Origin: Gentiana macrophylla
Lineage: Eukaryota; Streptophyta; Magnoliopsida; Gentianales; Gentianaceae
DNA length: 64,000 bases
Assembly: GCA_026214975.1 (NCBI GenBank)
Contig: JAOBSW010000607.1
Span: 1 to 64,000 of the forward strand
Reading direction: 5' to 3'
The notes below the pieces were generated by a model, which worked only from the letters and a program-made list of their open reading frames with translations, was not told the DNA's origin and did not search any database. The position numbers and the translations under genes are program-made. Numbering within the stretch: position 1 is the stretch's first letter; each line of letters starts with the position of its first letter. Below are positions 1 through 11,757 of the stretch, in pieces.

Positions 1-1086
1 AGCACAAGAAAAAAGGCCGAGAGATTTCTTGAGAATTCTAAGTCAATTCTTAATGGTTTTCAGATTCGAGTAGAGCAGTGGAATCGTTCTGAAGATGGCG
101 TCATTTCAACACAAGAAAGTTAAGGTCCTTCAAAGGGTATGGTTTTTGCTATAGATGTGTTCTTGGACGTTTTTGATGGATTCAAACTCCCAAATCATAG
201 CCTAGTTATAAAACGTGTGATCGAATCTAATTCGAATTTAGGATTGATCACATAGGTTTTCGTGAGAAAAGGACCGTTTGGTGTAGTTTTCCTGGAAGTT
301 TGGATTTGGATAGCTTGCTAAAAGGTAGGAGACTCTTCCTATGATTTAAATTACGGTTTATAGGGTTAAGTTGAGGATTTGATGTGTTTTTGTGTTGAAA
401 TTACAACTATATTTTGTTTAAGGATCAAGAGTTGTTATGGTTCGTAAAGTTGTGTTTTTACGCTATTTTTTCCGAGTATATTCATGTTGAGCATGTTTGG
501 AATTGAGTAGGATCGTAAAGTGCGTAAAATTCATGTTTTAGGGTTTTACTGTTGTCGATTGCGCACGATTCGTGATTCAGATGTCGATCATTTTCATAAA
601 GTGCAATGCGCGACGCATTCACTAGAATGCGCACGCATTGCTATTTCAGATGCTTAGTTTTGCTCCTAGCATGAGAAATGCGTGACGGATTGCGTGCAAT
701 GCGCACGCGATAGGCCGGATATAGACTTTCAAGTAAGTTTTGGACGATCAATGCGCACGCAAAACCCCGCTTTGGGAAAATGATGTGTTAAGCTATGTAA
801 TGAGTTTTAAACGTTGTTTCTGATCTAATAGCATTAATTAAAGATGAACAAGCCTTGATTGAGTTTTCGATGAGTTTAGTTTAAAGACTCAAACGGATTC
901 TTCATAAGACTTGAAGTCCAGGACCGTCGGAAGAGCATGATAGATTTGTGCTTTGATGAGTTAGCACTCATTAATGTCTGTGGTATGTGTTAGGATGTTG
1001 TGTCTAGTTTGTCTCAAGTGAGGAGTAGTCTCATAAGGTGAGGCTTTCTTGAAAGTCGCTAGCTAACGATTAATAAAATGCATACT
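1..1086. other. Degenerate retrotransposon-like flank, no gene
   Basis: No coding domain is visible in any frame. The stretch runs without a break into 2750-3600 once the solo LTR at 1087-2749 and one copy of its ATACT duplication are removed, so both parts are one older sequence. Its style (long AT-rich runs, then a word-rich GC patch at 558-765) resembles the LTR of a Ty3/Gypsy chromovirus of the Tekay/Del type. That is an impression only: I cannot place either end of such an LTR. Confidence 0.35.
558..765. repeat. Cluster of AATGCGCACGCATT-like words
   Basis: At least five variants of a near-palindromic word with core TGCGCACGCA occur at irregular spacing (about 558, 603, 626, 677-710 and 749) in otherwise AT-rich DNA. 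The spacing is too irregular for a satellite or CRISPR array. Similar clusters with different words occur elsewhere in the window. Confidence 0.6.
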
Positions 1087-2749
1087 TGTTGGTTAAGTTT
1101 AGGGGGGGTGAATAAACTTAACACTTAAAACTTTTGGAGTTAACAAACTCAAAGAAGGTCATGCTTTCTGACCGCTCGATCGTCAGTCTGTTGACAATAG
1201 ATATTACTGAATTTGTTGCAGAGGAATATTTTCAAATTAAGCCTTATTACTTGTTGTTTAAATATGATACTAAGTATTAGATACTCAATAGTGTAAGTGT
1301 GTGATTCATTTGCTAGTTTGATGAAGTTGATATGATCAAGATACTAAATGCGTAAAGTAAATGCAGAAAGTAAATAGAAATTTTTATAGTGGTTCCAGTG
1401 TGGTGTAATCCTGTCACCCACTCTTCTCCTCGTGATGTTGGAGGAAATTCACTGAGATCTTTGAGGTTGCGATTACAAAAATCCCTAAGTCGCCCTGGTC
1501 CTTCACCAATAACTATGGCTTCACAAACTAAATATTTGAAACAAGTAGGATTGTCGCTTCAAAATATTCCACTGGTCCTTGAAGGGTAGGATTGCCTCTT
1601 CACCACGGCTCCACCACAAACAATGCTTCTTGACACCTAAGTTCTTCTCTGTCTTCAGCAGGTTTCTTGTAAAAGAAAGTTTGAATCAAGTAAATGATTC
1701 AGCAGTCAGCAGCTTGATCAGGATGAAATGATCAGCAGCTTGAAGTCTTCAAGTGTATGAACTTGATGTAACTTGATTGCAGGTTACACTTGAAGAGTTT
1801 TCTGGATCAGTAGCTTTAAGTTCTGTGTAAGTCAGCAAGGTGATTTCTTGATAAGAAACTTGACAGCTTAGAATAGATTGTTATTTTCATCACTTGTATC
1901 TGAATCAGGAGTCTATTTATAAGTGAGAATCCTGTGATTTATGTTTGAAATTCAAACATAGCCATTTCAGATTTGTCCCCATATTGATTTGCTTTCTATC
2001 CTCAGACATAGTAATCGATTAATCGCTGCGATTTGCTTTTTGACGCTTTTTAGTCCTGCTCCACCCTTTGACTTATGTGTATTGGTTAATCCTCGAATCT
2101 TTCCAACGCTCATTTCATCTTGGCCATTGATTTGTTGACAATATCAAGTCTTGTAATCCATCATTATCCTTGTAATCCTTCAATGTACCTTTGATTAAAT
2201 CGAGATTTATACTCAGCAGATGCCTGTGTTTATTGGTCTGCGTTGATGTTCATGTCGGTCAATTTATTTTAAGTGTGTCTGTGTTTATTAAACACTTCAC
2301 TTGATCGTCTTTTCATCTAACTTTTATTATTAAGTTAGAGTACACCATTTTAAACATAACTAAGTTCCAATCACCACTTAACATATGGAACTTAGACTTT
2401 GTACACAAGGTATATGTAATTAGTTTAGTCATCACACTTCCCTAAATTCCGATTCCATATCCTTGGCTTTAAATACAAAGTTTGATCCCTTAGCCTTCAA
2501 TAATCGAGTTTGAACCTCACCTTTTAGTCTTCAAGGAGTTCCTAACTAGTCCATCGACCTAGTTACCTTATCGATCTAGACAGTGTCTCTGTGATAAAGT
2601 CACGGTGACCGGATTACAATGCTTGTTTGATCAAACCTATACAAAAATCAAACTCTAATAAACCTATACATTTGATCTAGACATCTTTTTGCTTTGCTCT
2701 ATTACGCCTAGTACGCCACTCATAATTAAAACTTAAAATATGTCCAACA
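1087..2749 (-). mobile_element. Solo LTR of the Sirevirus-like Copia family
   Basis: It begins TGTTGG and ends CCAACA, and is flanked by the identical 5-bp duplication ATACT (1082-1086 and 2750-2754). It is similar along its length to the two LTRs at 30088-31794 and 48302-50005, apart from a short deletion near its left end. No PPT or PBS adjoins it, so it is a solo LTR left by recombination between the LTRs of a full element. Orientation is inferred from the family. Short ORFs inside it are chance. Confidence 0.9.
1911..1922 (-). promoter_or_regulatory. Candidate TATA box in the solo LTR
   Basis: On the minus strand this reads TTATAAATAGAC. It is at the place that holds TATA-like CTATAAATAG in the Sirevirus-like LTR at 49171-49180. 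It could still drive transcription of flanking DNA, but there is no evidence that it does. Confidence 0.45.
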
Positions 2750-3600
2750 ATACTTGACTAGTAAAAAATTAAACATCATATCATTCTTGGATAGACATCG
2801 ACCATATCGTGATGTGTGGCGTTCTCGAAAGTGAATAACTCCGTGAGGTTTACAAGACCCTAAGACGGAGGGACTTCGCCGAACGGTACGCTACCGGGCT
2901 TTCCTCGTGGATATTGGTGTGATCATCCAATATGTTGCACAAGATATCTCATGGGCGGATATGCACCATCCGTAGTGCCCTTGAATGCGGGCCGTAACAT
3001 AGATAAGTTAAGATAGAAACGTATAATCATGACATGTTAATGGACATGAAGTGAACCTTAGACTGAGTCGGTCATATAAAAATAATTAAATATTCATGAA
3101 TCTCATTTTATAAATCTTAATTTAAATCATAGCTTCTCTCTTTTATTAAGTACTTTGTACTTACCTCAAATGCATGTTTGTTATGTTTTTGGGGATGAGA
3201 AGATAAACTGGTTGACCCGGATTACGAGGAGGACATTTTAATCTATTATTTTATGACATTTTACGACTAGACATTTCATTTGTTTTGGAATACGAAATGT
3301 TTCCTTTTAAGATTTGTGGTTTCTTTTATTTATTCTTTTGGAGGTTTCAGTATGTTATCGTTCTTTTTGGAATTTCGTTGTAATAAGTTACATTTCCATT
3401 TTTAATTTTTGGTTTTTATTCTTGGATGTTTGGTTGAAAAAATATATACCCGAGTCTTTTGCTTCCGCTTTTGCTTAACTCGACACTGACGTAGTAGATA
3501 TTTACGTATAATATAAAATTTATTTTATATTATACGTCTTAACGTTTTTTCTCCGAGATATTAACTCAATTGTTCTAAGCGGGACGTTATATGAATGTGT
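2750..3600. other. Continuation of degenerate LTR-like flank
   Basis: This continues the sequence broken at 1086. There is no coding frame. It includes a patch at 2810-3000 and a T-rich stretch with phrases typical of plant Ty3/Gypsy LTR 3' ends (for example GACCCGGATTACGAGGAGGA near 3210). A perfect inverted repeat lies at 3504-3537. A possible LTR end is near 3592, but no clean CA terminus or target duplication is visible. Confidence 0.35.
3504..3537. repeat. Perfect 16-bp inverted repeat, 2-nt loop
   Basis: The arms are ACGTATAATATAAAAT and its exact reverse complement, separated by TT. The repeat is AT-rich and is not followed by a T-run typical of a terminator. It may be a cruciform-prone site within the old LTR. 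No flanking duplication marks it as a small inserted element. Confidence 0.85.
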
Positions 3601-5928
3601 GTATATATGTATAAGAAAAGAGTTGGAAAGAGAAAGAAAAACAAGAAAAAGTAAAGAATAGAAAAAGTGTTTTGACAACACTTGATTAATTTACGAAGTA
3701 TTTATGGGTGTAGGGAAAAGAAAGTAGAGAAAGTGGTGTTGCATAGCTCATGTGCCGATAAAAGTAATGTGTTATGCTTTAGCCGTAGACCAGTTAAAAA
3801 CATCTGTCTTATTTTATTTTATTTTAAATTTATTTGTTTAAATTTTTTTTTTTATTTTTGAAGAGTATAGACAACATGATTAAGTAAACAATCTTTTTTC
3901 TTGTATTACGATTCTTAAAATGGAGGAGGAAAATATTTTTTTATGATCATTTTGTTAGTTTGTGAACGTATTTATTTGGCGATTGATTTTTTCACAAATT
4001 GTAGATGTTGTTTGTTACGGGTGCCCTATTTTATAGTTGTCTAGACAATATTGTTTGTGTTATCCCCGTTGCTTCTACAATTTCAATAAATTTAGAGTAC
4101 AGATAGAGTCATAACCGTTGGGATCCAACGAGTGTCACACCGTGTATTTACACCGTTGATCATAATGAATATAATAATGTTCAATGAGTCTATATTATGA
4201 TCGATGGTGTAGATACACGTTGTGGCCCTCGTTGTGTCACCAAGATGAAACCAAGAATATTTTTTCGGGCGGGCTAGTAAAATATCCCTCATTTTCCAAC
4301 TAGTACAAAATTCGTAATAAAAAAATTGAAAAGATGAATACATCTGTTTTCACATGTAATCCAACGTAAGAGAAGAAATAAAAACATAGAGAATAAAAGA
4401 AAAGCGGTTAAAAATGAACAAACTCATGCTTTGAGTGTACATAATAGATCTTGAAATTGAAAAGAAATAAGTGAGTATGAACCTTGTCTTAGTTTGAAGG
4501 GTATGTTGAATGACTTGATCTTGACGAGGAAGAGTGTATTTTTACCGCAATTATTCCTGAATGGAGGGGGCTTGAAAGAATGAAAAGACAAATTATGGAT
4601 GAGTGAAATTATGATTTTTGCGTTTTGCTGTGATTATAGAAATGTAAAATATTCATTCTGTTTTATAGCTAAATCCCAACGATTAATTAAAAAAAAACAT
4701 CGGTTAGACCAATAAGTGGCTACGTCACGGTTTAACGGTCCAACCAACGGTTTTGAGTGGTCGGACTCCTTAAACGGTCCAACAACCGAACCGGATCGGT
4801 TCCATGTCTTGGTCGCCGGTTTTACTAGTCCGACCGCCGGTCCGGTCCAGTACAGCCTTAATAACTATACCTATATTTGAATTGATCTAATAGTCCTAAG
4901 TAGAGCTGTTCTCAGAGCCAACAGCATGCGCGTGGCTTGGGCTTTTACGCCGAAACTTGCAATTTTAGGCCCACGCTTCACGTAAGAAAGTTGTATTTTG
5001 GTCATTTTTTATTCAAGCTCAAAAACATGTAAGACTCCAAATTTATAAATTAATTCAATGAAAGTAAAGTCTAAATAAATTCCGCTACATTTTTATAACG
5101 CTTTATCAAAATAGTTCACTTCAAAATAGTTGTGATATATTAATTTTTTAAAAAGGTCGAGAGCTCAATTTTTTTTCCGGTTTAGAGTTTGCGATTACAC
5201 AGGGACGGTCCTGATCCTATGTAAAAATCTCAGCCACGACGGTGGTTTAGCTCTTTCACTTTCATCTATTTTAATTTTTAAAAAGAGTGGTCACGACACA
5301 CAACCAAGATATCTGGCTGGTGATCTTCACTGTTGATTCATGCGCAGATCTAGATGATCATCCAGATCTCAAGATGCATCAACGCCAAGATCACCGCCAC
5401 AAGACAATGCAGCAGACACTTGACAATAGCAGTAGATCATCGCTTTTAAAAAAAAAAAAAGTACAAAGCGCGTTGGTTTAGATCGGTCACACCATTAATT
5501 CTTTGTCCCTTGTTTCACATGGGCCTATAGTGAAAAACTTTGACAGGTGACAGCATTGATTTTCCATAGGCTGGAGTAATGTCTTCTTACCTTTTATGGT
5601 TTATGGTTGACGGGAAATTTACTTAAAACTCCAATATAGTGAAGTATCCAGTGCTGCAGATAATATGGACTACATAGTTTCATTCTCAGAATGAAACTGT
5701 GTTATCGAGATTGTGCACACACGGTCACTCTCCATATTTGAGTCTCATTATGATTATATCACCAATGTCATTTTAGTGTAATTGACTTAGTTTTGAGGTT
5801 TGGTAAGTTTGAAACAATCGATATAAGTTAGGAGATGCAGTGGTGCATGCTTATAATTGACATTTGCAAGCTTACGGAAGTGATTAGATCAAGTGTTGAA
5901 CAAAACAGATTTCGCTGCTTTGTTTGGA
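3601..5928. other. Gene-free AT-rich stretch
   Basis: No credible ORF, LTR or RNA gene is seen. Small ORFs at 4092-4343 (minus) and 5287-5481 (plus) have no recognisable domain. A patch at about 4720-4850 is rich in GGTCC/CCGGT words on both strands (AACGGTCC, ACCGGATCGG, CGCCGGTTTT), a composition often seen at the ends of old DNA transposons or MITEs, but I find no terminal inverted repeats. A and T homopolymers occur at 3841-3856 and 5447-5460. Confidence 0.4.
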
Positions 5929-6197
5929 CGGGCGTCCATCTTATATGACGGGCGCTCACCTTGGCTTCTTTCGACGGGCGCCCATCTTCACCGGACGGGC
6001 GCCTCGATGTTTGATTTGGCTACGGTTTTAAATCTCTTTTATTGGACGGACGTTCGATTCTCTCGACGGGCGCCTCAGTGTGTAGATTTAGATATGTGTT
6101 CTAAACTTGTCCAGGACGGACGAAGCGTTTGAAAAGCGGACGCCCGCGTCGCTTTGCTTTTTAGACGGCGCCCGTAATTCAAACGGGCGCCCGATAG
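5929..6197. repeat. Cluster of GACGGGCGCCC words
   Basis: About nine variants of GACGGGCGCC(C/T), on both strands, lie in 270 bp (near 5929, 5949, 5975, 5995, 6045, 6065, 6115, 6137 and 6163-6195). They are unevenly spaced with unrelated AT-rich filler. Small ORFs on both strands here (5893-6132 plus, 6075-6335 minus) follow from the GC-rich words lacking stops. The same core GACGGGCG recurs at 45352-45602 in an unrelated element. Confidence 0.7.
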
Positions 6198-8357
6198 CGC
6201 TTTTGAAGCGATTTGGTCGGTTTTGTTGGTATCCTTTCGGTTTTTGAAGTTGCAATCGATTCTCGGTGGTGTAACTTGTGTTTCATCTTTGAATGAACAC
6301 AAGGGACATATATATAACACTTGGGAACAAAACAAGTATATAACAAGAAAAGGTTAAGAAGAATTATTCAACTTCTTCTTTGAATATTTTTCAGTAAACC
6401 TCAAGTTTCAACATACATATTCTACCAAAACTTTTATAGCATCCTTTCATCTTATTGCCTGAGATAAAAGGGGACGTAGTTTTATCCCGCAATCATATTC
6501 GAGAAAATTCCCGGAGGCAATCAATAGGGATCGAATAATTTTCGCAGGAAAGAGTCTCACCTCGACTCTACGTTATTGTATCTAGATTTCCTGTTTTGAT
6601 AATTTTGTTCACTTCATTACAAACTCCCCAACAGAGTCTCCGTATTAGAACCTCTATTGGTTGATGATATACATTATGGTTTATCGTTTTTTACTTTTGT
6701 GACGATACTGATCCGGATACCGAGTCATTAACCGAAAAAATGATGTCCGACACGAATATAATTAAAATAAATCGATTATATATGTAAGTTTGACATCATC
6801 AACACCAGAGAACAAACGGAAAACAAAAACATAGACTCGGAACATAAAAAATCACTACAACGATCAACAAGTAACACATACTGCGACTAAAACAACATCC
6901 CAAGAAATATTACCCAAGATTGAATATCCATTCCACTATTACAAACAATTCTTTACAATCCAAATGTACAACTAGCACAAACTGTTACAAAAGGGTAATG
7001 AAAGATTATATACCATTATTACAACATAATAAAAGAAAGATAGATTTCAACTGCCGCAACTTCAAGAATCACTTTGTTAAGCGATCTCGAACTCAACCTA
7101 CAACAAAACCACATTCTCGGGTGAGGAAAAACAACATACTAAAGGTAAGTACAAACATACTTAGTAAATTGTAGAAGCAACCGAATCTACACCTACTATA
7201 ACACAAGGATTAACATTAAAACAATACTAATAATATCACAGATCAAATCAAACAATCATGGTTACATATATGTTTCACTCTCTCATAACACCATACTAGT
7301 CTCACTAGTTGACTCAACCAGATAAGACATTTGTTACACACTAGTCCAATGACACTTTGTCGGTGAGAACCGAGACATTTCCTCAACACCTCTAAAGGAC
7401 ATGATAGCTCTACATCCTATTCATGTGGATTACTATGTGAGTCCGGATGATATCTGATCATGCGGAGGCGTAATAATACCGTGAAGTGTGGTATAAACGT
7501 GCCTCACCAATGACTAGCATGTTTTAGCTTTTAAATTCATCAAGTACGTATTTAGGCGTTTAATCTAATCAGTCAAGTTCATTGCACATAAAAAGGCTTC
7601 TTAAGGATCAGTAGACCTTACACCAACTCTACGTTACATTACTTGGCACATTGCATAGAAATATTGGAATCTAATCTAATACACGTGAGGATAAGAAATA
7701 AGGCTTCCGTGATCCCGATATCTCCCCATGAGGGTCTCCACAAGTCTTTGAGCCGAATACACCGTAAACCGAACCCTTAACTTCATCATGTTACATGTAT
7801 GACATTGAACTCAAGTCAACATCATGTAAGGACAAATATAGAGTGTTCCAATACTCCCGAGAGACACGGTGCGGAGCCATAGCCACTAGAACACGACACT
7901 TGACTTTACAACAATCCACTTAAGGCTTTACACTAAGGTGATTTCCAATAAACCGGGCACTTTGGCGTGTGCTAAACAACTTTGGCGTACTCTGAAGGGC
8001 TCTGGCGCGTGCTAAAACTGACATCAAGATATCCGATCCATCTTGTTTCACTTCAAAGATTCGCTAAAGGGCATTGGCACGCGCTAAAGAGGCCAAACAA
8101 AGAATCGGCAAGTTCCTTGAGTGGTTTGGTGCTCGCTAAAAGCCTCTGAGCGCTTACACAAACCAGATCCATGGATTTGTGTTTCAAACAACTCCAAAAC
8201 GAACCAATTTTGATTCTAACACTTAATTCAACCGTTTCTAACAATTTCTACAAGCTATAGGCAAGATAAAAAGCTATTACCAACTAAAGATTCGGTTGAA
8301 CGCCCCTTTACCTCAAATCTTTTGAAGAAAAGATGATATCCAACTTGAATATTCAAG
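6198..8357. other. Gene-free flank, possibly an old reversed LTR
   Basis: No coding domain is seen. Blocks at 7100-7500 look like a reverse-oriented, diverged relative of the LTR-like sequence at 2800-3200. A further word cluster lies at 7955-8165: variants of TTTGGCGCGTGCTAAA near 7959, 7980, 8000, 8070 and 8125. The right boundary is the inferred start of the Tat LTR. No target duplication could be tested because the other end of the Tat element is missing. Confidence 0.35.
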
Positions 8358-8885
8358 TGACGATACCGGATTTTACCCCTCCACGTGGGAATAAACTGAT
8401 TGGTCCAGCTGGCATGTGGAAATGTCTATGTTAATTATCCACATCGGATCGAATATGAGACGTACCAGTGAAGACCGCAGCAACCGGCAGATTCTGAAAG
8501 TGTCCCACCTCGATCACCCATGTCGGTGTTAATCGAGTCGATCCCAGGGCCTCCAGCCCAGATCCCTGGGCCCACCATCCAGCAGGTTACTTGGGCAAGA
8601 AAGCAAGGCCCATTAAAGGGTATTTATGTCAATAGACCAAACCGCGCCTAAGTTTAGGTCGGAAGAAGGACATGTGCCTATAAATACATAGATCCGGGAA
8701 CTACGTAAGGCTTGATTCTGGACATTATACATGATACGAGGCAATCCAAGACACATTCTTGGACTCACCATAAAATACCAAAACACCATCTTTATCGATC
8801 TTTGCCTTGCATATTCTTCTTTCTAACTCACCCTTAGATTACACGTGGCCTGCTTTTATCGGTGGTGCATTATTTAGCATCATCA
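8358..8885 (+). repeat. 5' LTR of the Tat-type element
   Basis: The right end is well supported: an ATCA terminus is followed two bases later by the TGGCGCTAGAAGG primer site. The left end at TGACGATACC is inferred from the required TG start and the change in sequence character; no second copy is available to prove it. A TATAAATA box lies at 8679-8686. A length of about 530 bp is within the range for Tat elements. Confidence 0.6.
8679..8686 (+). promoter_or_regulatory. TATA box of the Tat LTR
   Basis: TATAAATA lies about 200 bp upstream of the LTR end, where the U3/R boundary would be expected. It is the likely core promoter of the element's genomic RNA. Activity today is unknown. Confidence 0.6.
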
Positions 8886-8887
8886 TT

Positions 8888-8905
8888 TGGCGCTAGAAGG
8901 AAGGC
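8888..8905 (+). other. Primer-binding site of the Tat element
   Basis: TGGCGCTAGAAGGAAGG starts two bases after the LTR end. The TGGCGC start fits the CCA end of a tRNA. I recall this form of PBS from Tat elements but cannot name the tRNA with confidence. Confidence 0.55.
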
Positions 8906-8936
8906 CTTCTACCGGTGAGTTGGTAAAGATATCGCA

Positions 8937-10091
8937 ATGGCACCCCCAGCAAGAAAGAAACCGATGAACAGTAAGAATCTGCAGATCGAAGATTACACGG
9001 ATTTGGATCCAGCAGGGGTTCAAACTCAGGTTCAGGAAGTCCCCACTGGATCTAGACCCACAATTGCAGAACCACCAAGACCTCAACCTCCCCCCCAGCT
9101 GTAAGACATGGCAGATCACTTAGCGTCTTTAGATGAAGACGCCCTGAAAAGAGTGGTGGCCTCAGCGTTCATAGGTAAGGGAATTTGTAAACCCCTGAGG
9201 AATGCCTGTTAGACCCACTAGGTCGAAAGGAGATTGAGAATGCCAGGGGGAAGAGGCCTATCGATCCTCAAGAAGAGCATGAGGAAGAAGTAGAAATCAA
9301 GATAACCAAGAAGCGCCCCGGACCCGACAAGCAACAACGATAGGTCGAGGGCGGTGATTCAAATGAGTTCAATCGCATCGTAGGAAGGAACAGTCACGAG
9401 TGGCTCGAGTCGCCATTTAACCCCGAGATAGAAATATATACGATGCCCGAGTCGTTTAAGCCACCGAAGATGGAACCTTATGATGGTACTACGGACCCGA
9501 GGACCATCTATATCGGTATATATCATTGATGAGATTGAGAAATGACAATGACGCCATGAAGTGTCGTGGCATTCGATACCTTGCTTACGGGTTTAGCTCG
9601 GGAGTGGTTTCATAAGCTACGCCCGGTCGATCTCAAGTTTTTCTGGCTTGGGACAAAAATTTCGAGATGCTTTCATCGGGAACAAGAAGTTCCACCTCAG
9701 TGCTACCCACCTCATGAACATCAAGCAAGAGAAAGGGGAATCAACCATTGATTTCATGAGGCGCTTCAATCTCGAGGCCATGAAAGTGCATAACGCCAAA
9801 TGATGCACTACTGAGTTAATGCCTTTGTTGGAGGTCTACGTAATATGAAACAATATGACAAGTTGTCCAAGAAAATGCCCAAAGTGATATGGACGAATGT
9901 GTGAACATAGTCCACAAATTTTGCCAAGGTGAAGAGGCGGCGCCTCGCACACCATTTCACTTGGCCTCAACTCGAGGAATGATACCCGGCCGACCAAGGG
10001 GTCACCTAGGGGTCGGAACGTAAGAAGGAAAATCTAACGTGTTCGATCGATTGACCGCACCGATCACTGATCGCTCGGCAAGAAAGGAAAT
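8937..10091 (+). pseudogene. Tat gag, broken
   Basis: Gag packages the element's RNA. Translation from ATG 8937 gives a basic, proline-rich start that ends in a stop near 9103; the frame stays coding-like beyond it, suggesting a C-to-T change. Further pieces in shifted frames carry the retrotransposon gag core: PYDGTTDPR near 9478 and LTGLAREWFHKLRP at 9587-9630. I count at least three frameshifts or stops before 10092. Part of the damage could be sequence error. Confidence 0.75.
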
Positions 10092-11061
10092 TTGAAGGAT
10101 CGAGATTTTATACCTCTCAACCGATCTTGGGGGAGGTGCCGCCATTATGATCGGGAAAACATTGCGCGAACACCGACACCAATGTCCAAAGATCCCGAGA
10201 GAGAAAGAATACCCACAAGCACTCGTGACTATCACAAGGATGTGGGGCATGACATAGAAGAGTGTTTTGATTTAAAGAGAGATATCGATGCCTGTATTCA
10301 AGAGGGTCGATTAGATGAGGTGATTGACAGATCAGAGAAGGACGAGCCCAATGGTCGTCGAGAGTATAAGAGAAAAAGTTATAGCGGAAAGAGAGATCGA
10401 TCGCCGCGTCGAGATAATCTGAGGCGACGGGATAAATCATCCGAACCGACCTACAGAGATAACCGTCGGGATGATCGTCGAACGGATTTGAATCGAGACC
10501 CTCATGAGGATAACCGCATCGGGTATGATGTCAACACTATTGTCGCTGAACACGAGTCAGATCGACCTCAGTCCAGTCGACAGTCTTCAGAGAGATCGAG
10601 GGAATCGAAGAAGCTTAGGTTCACAACGGAGGTAGGTTATGGACCCAAAGATGATATTACAAGCTCCCACAGTCACAGTGAAGGTTTGGTAATTGAGGGG
10701 GTGATAAGCAGGGGTCGGATAAAGAGAGTCTGTGTTGACAGTGGAAGCGCCGTCAATATCCTTTACTACTCAGCCTTCAGAGCTATGAGGTTGAAGGATG
10801 AAAACATTATACCGTTGTCAACCCCTCTGTTTGGATTCACAGGACAGGCCATCCATCCTGTCGGATCGATTAGTTTGCTGACTACAGTTGGAGATGGAGA
10901 AAAGGGCAGAACAATGGAAATGACTTATGTCGTGGTTAAGGCCCCATCGGGTTATAACGCGATATTAGGTCGACCAGCTCTTTACGATCTAAGAGCTATT
11001 ATTTCTACATTCCACAATAGCATGAAATTCCCCACCTGGTATGGTACCCATGAAGTGAAAG
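10092..11061 (+). pseudogene. Tat gag C-terminus and aspartic protease, cut by insertion
   Basis: An open frame from 10092 runs into the CRM-like LTR; its last residues to 11147 are LTR-encoded and not native. The first 190 residues are an Arg/Asp-rich, charged gag tail. Then comes the protease with catalytic VDSGSAVNILYY at about residues 216-227, the flap region, and GRPALYDL near residue 294, the conserved C-terminal protease motif. The enzyme would cut the polyprotein. The frame resumes at 17839-18040 after one copy of GAAAG. Confidence 0.85.
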
Positions 11062-11745
11062 TGATGCGGATACGGTTCCAGGAAACGACTCAAGGGATCA
11101 ATGGTGAGCTATGGAAACCTAAACCTAGTGTCCTCGACCCAGGCTAAGGCCAAGAATAAACAACGCGTGCTCAAAACGCTGATTCGTTCTTGAAGGATGT
11201 AATCTCTACGACAAAGAGACTACTCACTCGCAAGTGATTGTGTTTTAATCAGTCACAGATTAAAACGGCAAGAAGAGAAAACTCTCAACTCAAATAAAAG
11301 ATTAAACTCGAAAATTGTATTCTGATTTATTATCATAGTAGCTTGCCTTTATATAGGCTACAAATAAAAAGACTAGTTGTCTCCTAAACAATGTGGGAGA
11401 AGGAAAATAAATAAAAACAAGATAATTACCTAACTAAAAATCCAAAAATAGAAATAATAAATAAGTCTAAAAATAGTCCTAAAGGTGGCGCCACTTTTGA
11501 TGCATATTTATCCAAATCCATCGTTGTTGTCCCCCGATCCGGTAGCGTAGATGACGCATCTTAACGGTTGTTCTTCCTCCGGCTTGGGCTGTCCATGCTC
11601 AACATAAGTATCAATAATCAAATTATCCAAAGCCTCTCAGATCCTTCTCCTTTGCAACCTCGCCATAGGTCCATCTCGAATTACCAAATGATCTATCGGT
11701 TGCATCGGGGCCAACGGGTCGGGAACCTCATTCGCAATCGTATCA
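11062..11745 (-). repeat. 3' LTR (left) of the CRM-like element
   Basis: It starts TGATGCGG and ends CGTATCA. It aligns end to end with 17155-17838 at equal length. In element sense its first part (11508-11745) continues the polyprotein frame. A TATATAA box on the minus strand lies near 11350. One difference from the right LTR creates a stop in the encoded tail (ATCTGA here, ATGCGA in the other copy). Confidence 0.95.
11508..11745 (-). pseudogene. LTR-encoded C-terminal tail of the CRM-like polyprotein
   Basis: About 75 residues on the minus strand continue from the IN end into the LTR and stop at TAA (complement of 11508-11510). The intact form, readable in the other LTR at 17601-17807, carries the short basic motif GPMTRLQRRRMREALDNLI, a tail type I associate with CRM-like and related plant Gypsy polyproteins. 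Here an internal TGA interrupts it. Joining it to the IN frame needs one frameshift next to the LTR junction. Confidence 0.65.
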
Positions 11746-11757
11746 TTCCCTCCCGGT
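11746..11757 (-). other. Polypurine tract of the CRM-like element
   Basis: On the minus strand CCGGGAGGGAA abuts the 3' LTR start TGATACG. It primes plus-strand DNA synthesis. It fixes the element's orientation together with the PBS at the other end. Confidence 0.8.

Noticed and set aside
4720..4850. DNA transposon or MITE end with GGTCC/CCGGT words
   Set aside because: No terminal inverted repeats or target duplication could be found.
5929..6197. CRISPR-like or satellite array
   Set aside because: Word spacing is irregular, words occur in both orientations and the filler shows no spacer-like regularity.
10117..10440. 107-codon minus-strand ORF
   Set aside because: It is antisense to the Tat gag-protease frame.
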